Positions 62,048-64,000 of a stretch of 64,000 nucleotides of DNA are shown piece by piece. Under the pieces are notes generated by a model. The model was given only the letters and a program-made list of their open reading frames with translations. It was not told the DNA's origin and did not search any database. Positions within the stretch are counted from its first letter, which is position 1; every line of letters begins with the position of its first letter. This DNA is from Streptomyces sp. ITFR-16 (GTDB lineage Bacteria > Actinomycetota > Actinomycetes > Streptomycetales > Streptomycetaceae), in the NCBI RefSeq assembly GCF_031844705.1, contig NZ_CP134609.1:1364001-1428000 (forward strand), given 5' to 3'. The position numbers and the translations under genes are program-made.

Positions 62048-63036
62048 GAGCCGGACCGGTGCTCTGGCGCCGTCAGCGCTTCCGCGACGGGGCCGGCGAC
62101 GGCCGCCTGGGCGAGGTATTTCGCGGCGGAGTGGACCCAGACCCCGTCCGCGTCGGTGCGGCGGCTGCGGGGCAGCACCCCCGACGTGTTGGGGGCGATG
62201 TCGCGTTCGAGCCGGGGCCGTGCGGCGATGATGTCGTCCTTGTCCCAGAAGTTCAGCCACCGCTCCACGTGCTCGGGTGTGCTCGGCGGCTGCGGACGGA
62301 GCCGGGGCCGGACGACCGTGCGCATCGAGAGCGGTGAGCCGAGCGTGACCAGCAGCGGGGTGCGGACCGTGCGCGCGTGCAGGGCCTCCAGGGCGACGAC
62401 GGTCCCCAGGGAGTGGGCGACCACCACGGCGGGGGTGTCCCCCAGCGCGGTGTGCAGGCGCCGGCGGATCCGGGTGTCCAGGGTCAGCCCCGACGCGTCG
62501 CTCTCCCCGCGCGCCAGATAGCGGGCGACCTGGGCGAGGTCCCTGACCATCAGCTTGGGGGCGGCCCAGCCCGCGACGGGCCCCCACGGGCGGAGCGCCA
62601 TGAGGGTGGTGGCCACGTTCAGGGCGCGGCGGACGGCCGAGAGGGCTCCCTGGGCCTGGTCCGCCGGTGCGGCCTCCGCGCGGGCGTGGTCCAGGACCCT
62701 TTCCCGGTGCCGCCGGACGTCGTCGCGGGGTTCGCCGCCACCGGCGTTCTCCTCGGCGAGTGCGGACACCAGGCCGGTGAGCAGTTCGGCGAGGATGCCG
62801 TCCGCCGCGCCGTCGCCGCCGGGCTCCGGTCCGCCCTGCGCCTCGGGGTCGGCGAAGAGATCGGCGTAGTTGGCGAAGGAACAGATGCCCGCGTCGCCGG
62901 CGGTGAGCCGGGCGGCGAGTCCGGAGTGACCGGCGGCCCGCATCCCGTCCGCCAACGCGCCTGTCCACTCGGCCAGTTCACCTACGGTGTCCCGAAGTCC
63001 GCCGATGCCGTGCACGAACACAAGTCGCGCCACCAT
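62044..63036 (-). CDS. Alpha/beta hydrolase, lipase-like, of VMAP operon
   Basis: The 330-residue protein has an N-terminal oxyanion motif LVFVHGIGG and nucleophile elbow VVVAHSLGTVVALE (Ser209), as in lipases and PGAP1-like enzymes. Later RWLNFWDKDDIIA gives a candidate catalytic Asp. It could act on membrane lipids as an effector. It is the first gene of the operon; TAGCCT at 63068-63073 may be its -10 box, giving a leader of about 25 bases with GGGGGAGGG before the ATG. Confidence 0.85.
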   Translation of the reverse strand: MVARLVFVHGIGGLRDTVGELAEWTGALADGMRAAGHSGLAARLTAGDAGICSFANYADLFADPEAQGGPEPGGDGAADGILAELLTGLVSALAEENAGGGEPRDDVRRHRERVLDHARAEAAPADQAQGALSAVRRALNVATTLMALRPWGPVAGWAAPKLMVRDLAQVARYLARGESDASGLTLDTRIRRRLHTALGDTPAVVVAHSLGTVVALEALHARTVRTPLLVTLGSPLSMRTVVRPRLRPQPPSTPEHVERWLNFWDKDDIIAARPRLERDIAPNTSGVLPRSRRTDADGVWVHSAAKYLAQAAVAGPVAEALTAPEHRSGS

Positions 63037-63114
63037 GCGCGCCCTCCCCCGTGGTCCCTGGCCGACGAGGCTACCAATCAGCGGGTTCCCGGGGGAGCCG
63101 AAGCGGCAGGAGGG

Positions 63115-64000
63115 TCACTCCCCGAGCACGACCGTGCGCTGCGCCGAGAAGTCGCCCCACTTGCCGTCCGGGAGCTTGGCGCGGAGCTTGACGGAGTAGC
63201 GGGTGCCGCGCGGTTCGGCGACGGTGAGCCGGTAACTCGCCCGGCCTGCGGGGGGTGTGCCGCCCCAGACGATGGTGGTGGTCAGCCGGCCGTTCAGGTA
63301 GAGCTGGTAGGCGGGTATCTCGCCGCCGGTCTCGGGCTGCTTCCAGTCCAGGTCGACGGCGTACTCCCGGCCCTCCTCGGCCGTGGTGATCCGCAGGTCG
63401 CTCGGCGCCGTGCTCGCGGGGGCGCCGGGCGCGGAGGCGGTGGTGAGGTCCAGGGCGTTGCTGTCGGGCGAGGAGGTGTTCGCCGCGTCGCGGGCGCGGA
63501 CGGTGAAGGTGTAGATCGTGCCGGGGCGCAGGCCGGTGATCCGCGCGGTGGTCCGGGTGCCGGGCACGCTGTGGATACGGGAGTCCTCCTGGTAGATGTC
63601 GTACGCGGTGACGCCGATGTCGTCCGTGGAGCCGCCCCAGGACAGGGTGGCGGCCCGGCTGCCGTCGGCCTTGCCGCGCAGCTTCACCGGCCGGGTGGGG
63701 GGTTCGTGGTCGGCGGGGGTGGGGGCGGGCGTGGTGACGGAGGCGGCGGCGCTCGGTGCGGAGAGGTTCCCGGCGGCGTCGCGGGCGCGGACGGTGAAGG
63801 TGTAGGCGGTCGAGGCGGTCAGCCCGTCGATGTCGATCATCACCCGGCTCGCCGGGACCGACTTGACCTTCTTGCCCGCGCGGTAGATCTCGTACCCGGT
63901 GACGGCCGTGTCGTCGGTGGCCGCCTCCCACATGACGTGCGCGGAGGTCGCGCTGCTCGCCTGCGCGGTCACCCCGTGCGGGACGGTCGGTTTCCTGGTG
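63115..64000 (-). CDS. Fibronectin type III protein, 5' end outside window
   Basis: The frame is open from the window end to TGA at 63115-63117; the start lies beyond. The visible C-terminal ~295 residues hold three FnIII-like modules: SAHVMWEAATDDTAVTGYEIY, then ATLSWGGSTDDIGVTAYDIY, then YAVDLDWKQPETGGEIPAY. Loops end ARDAAGNLSAPS and ARDAANTSSPDS. Such repeats are typical of secreted polysaccharide-active or surface proteins. No catalytic domain is visible. It is not part of the VMAP operon (78-bp gap), but the direction is the same. Confidence 0.85.
   Translation of the reverse strand, partial: TRKPTVPHGVTAQASSATSAHVMWEAATDDTAVTGYEIYRAGKKVKSVPASRVMIDIDGLTASTAYTFTVRARDAAGNLSAPSAAASVTTPAPTPADHEPPTRPVKLRGKADGSRAATLSWGGSTDDIGVTAYDIYQEDSRIHSVPGTRTTARITGLRPGTIYTFTVRARDAANTSSPDSNALDLTTASAPGAPASTAPSDLRITTAEEGREYAVDLDWKQPETGGEIPAYQLYLNGRLTTTIVWGGTPPAGRASYRLTVAEPRGTRYSVKLRAKLPDGKWGDFSAQRTVVLGE

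Noticed and set aside
56003..63036. FxSxx-COOH cyclophane cluster, suggested by the FxsC-like TIR
   Set aside because: No radical-SAM enzyme and no small peptide ending in FxSxx was found nearby.

Overview
The window is high-GC actinobacterial DNA, almost certainly from a Streptomyces chromosome. The codon third positions are strongly G/C, starts are often GTG with GGAGG-type ribosome binding sites, and genes are packed with ATGA overlaps. Several loci are Streptomyces hallmarks: rheA/hsp18, Scr1-type HTH plus DUF397, an allantoin locus with allR and a malate synthase, and a chitinase with a DasR-type site. No tRNA, rRNA or CRISPR array was seen.

Layout. 1-3.6 kb: end of an MFS exporter, the divergent rheA/hsp18 heat-shock pair, a DUF2267 protein and a short MerR-type regulator. 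3.6-11.5 kb: an accessory segment with a decayed IS5-type element, an Scr1-HTH/DUF397 pair, two small genes and a broken lasso-peptide cluster. That cluster has a frameshifted precursor, a cyclase cut by an intact IS3-family element with loss of cyclase sequence, an intact B2 protease and a GNAT acetyltransferase. It resembles the acetylated albusnodin type. 11.5-17.5 kb: an oligopeptide ABC importer with a divergent TetR regulator. 17.5-26.2 kb: a glycan-use region (GDSL hydrolase, GH3, GH1, GH20, serine hydrolase, TetR) in which three promoters share one operator type. 26.2-33.1 kb: an ArsR regulator, ROK kinase, ribose-type sugar ABC importer and Gfo/Idh dehydrogenase. 33.1-39 kb: thioesterase, P450, two-component system, DMT permease and a frameshifted SDR. 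39.3-44.1 kb: a sulfonate/taurine uptake operon with a TauD-type dioxygenase, then an aldo/keto reductase. 44.1-50.9 kb: allantoicase, allantoinase, AllR-type IclR regulator and malate synthase, joining allantoin breakdown to glyoxylate use. 50.9-53.5 kb: an operon of a repetitive His/Asp/Gly peptide, a JmjC/cupin-4 oxygenase and a sucrase/ferredoxin-like protein. 53.6-55.9 kb: a GH18 chitinase. 56-63 kb: a four-gene operon for an alpha/beta hydrolase, a caspase-like VMAP protein, a MoxR AAA+ ATPase and a vWA-TIR fusion, which looks like a vWA-MoxR-VMAP conflict system. The window ends in a fibronectin type III protein.

The most unusual points are: (i) the lasso precursor, where a one-base shift restores a plausible albusnodin-like core with Glu8 and Lys10; (ii) the repetitive peptide overlapping a JmjC oxygenase gene; (iii) the VMAP system with caspase, vWA-TIR and lipase-like parts in one operon; (iv) the shared 22-bp operator lying between the -35 and -10 boxes of three glycoside-hydrolase region promoters. 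All functional calls come from reading motifs; no database search was run.
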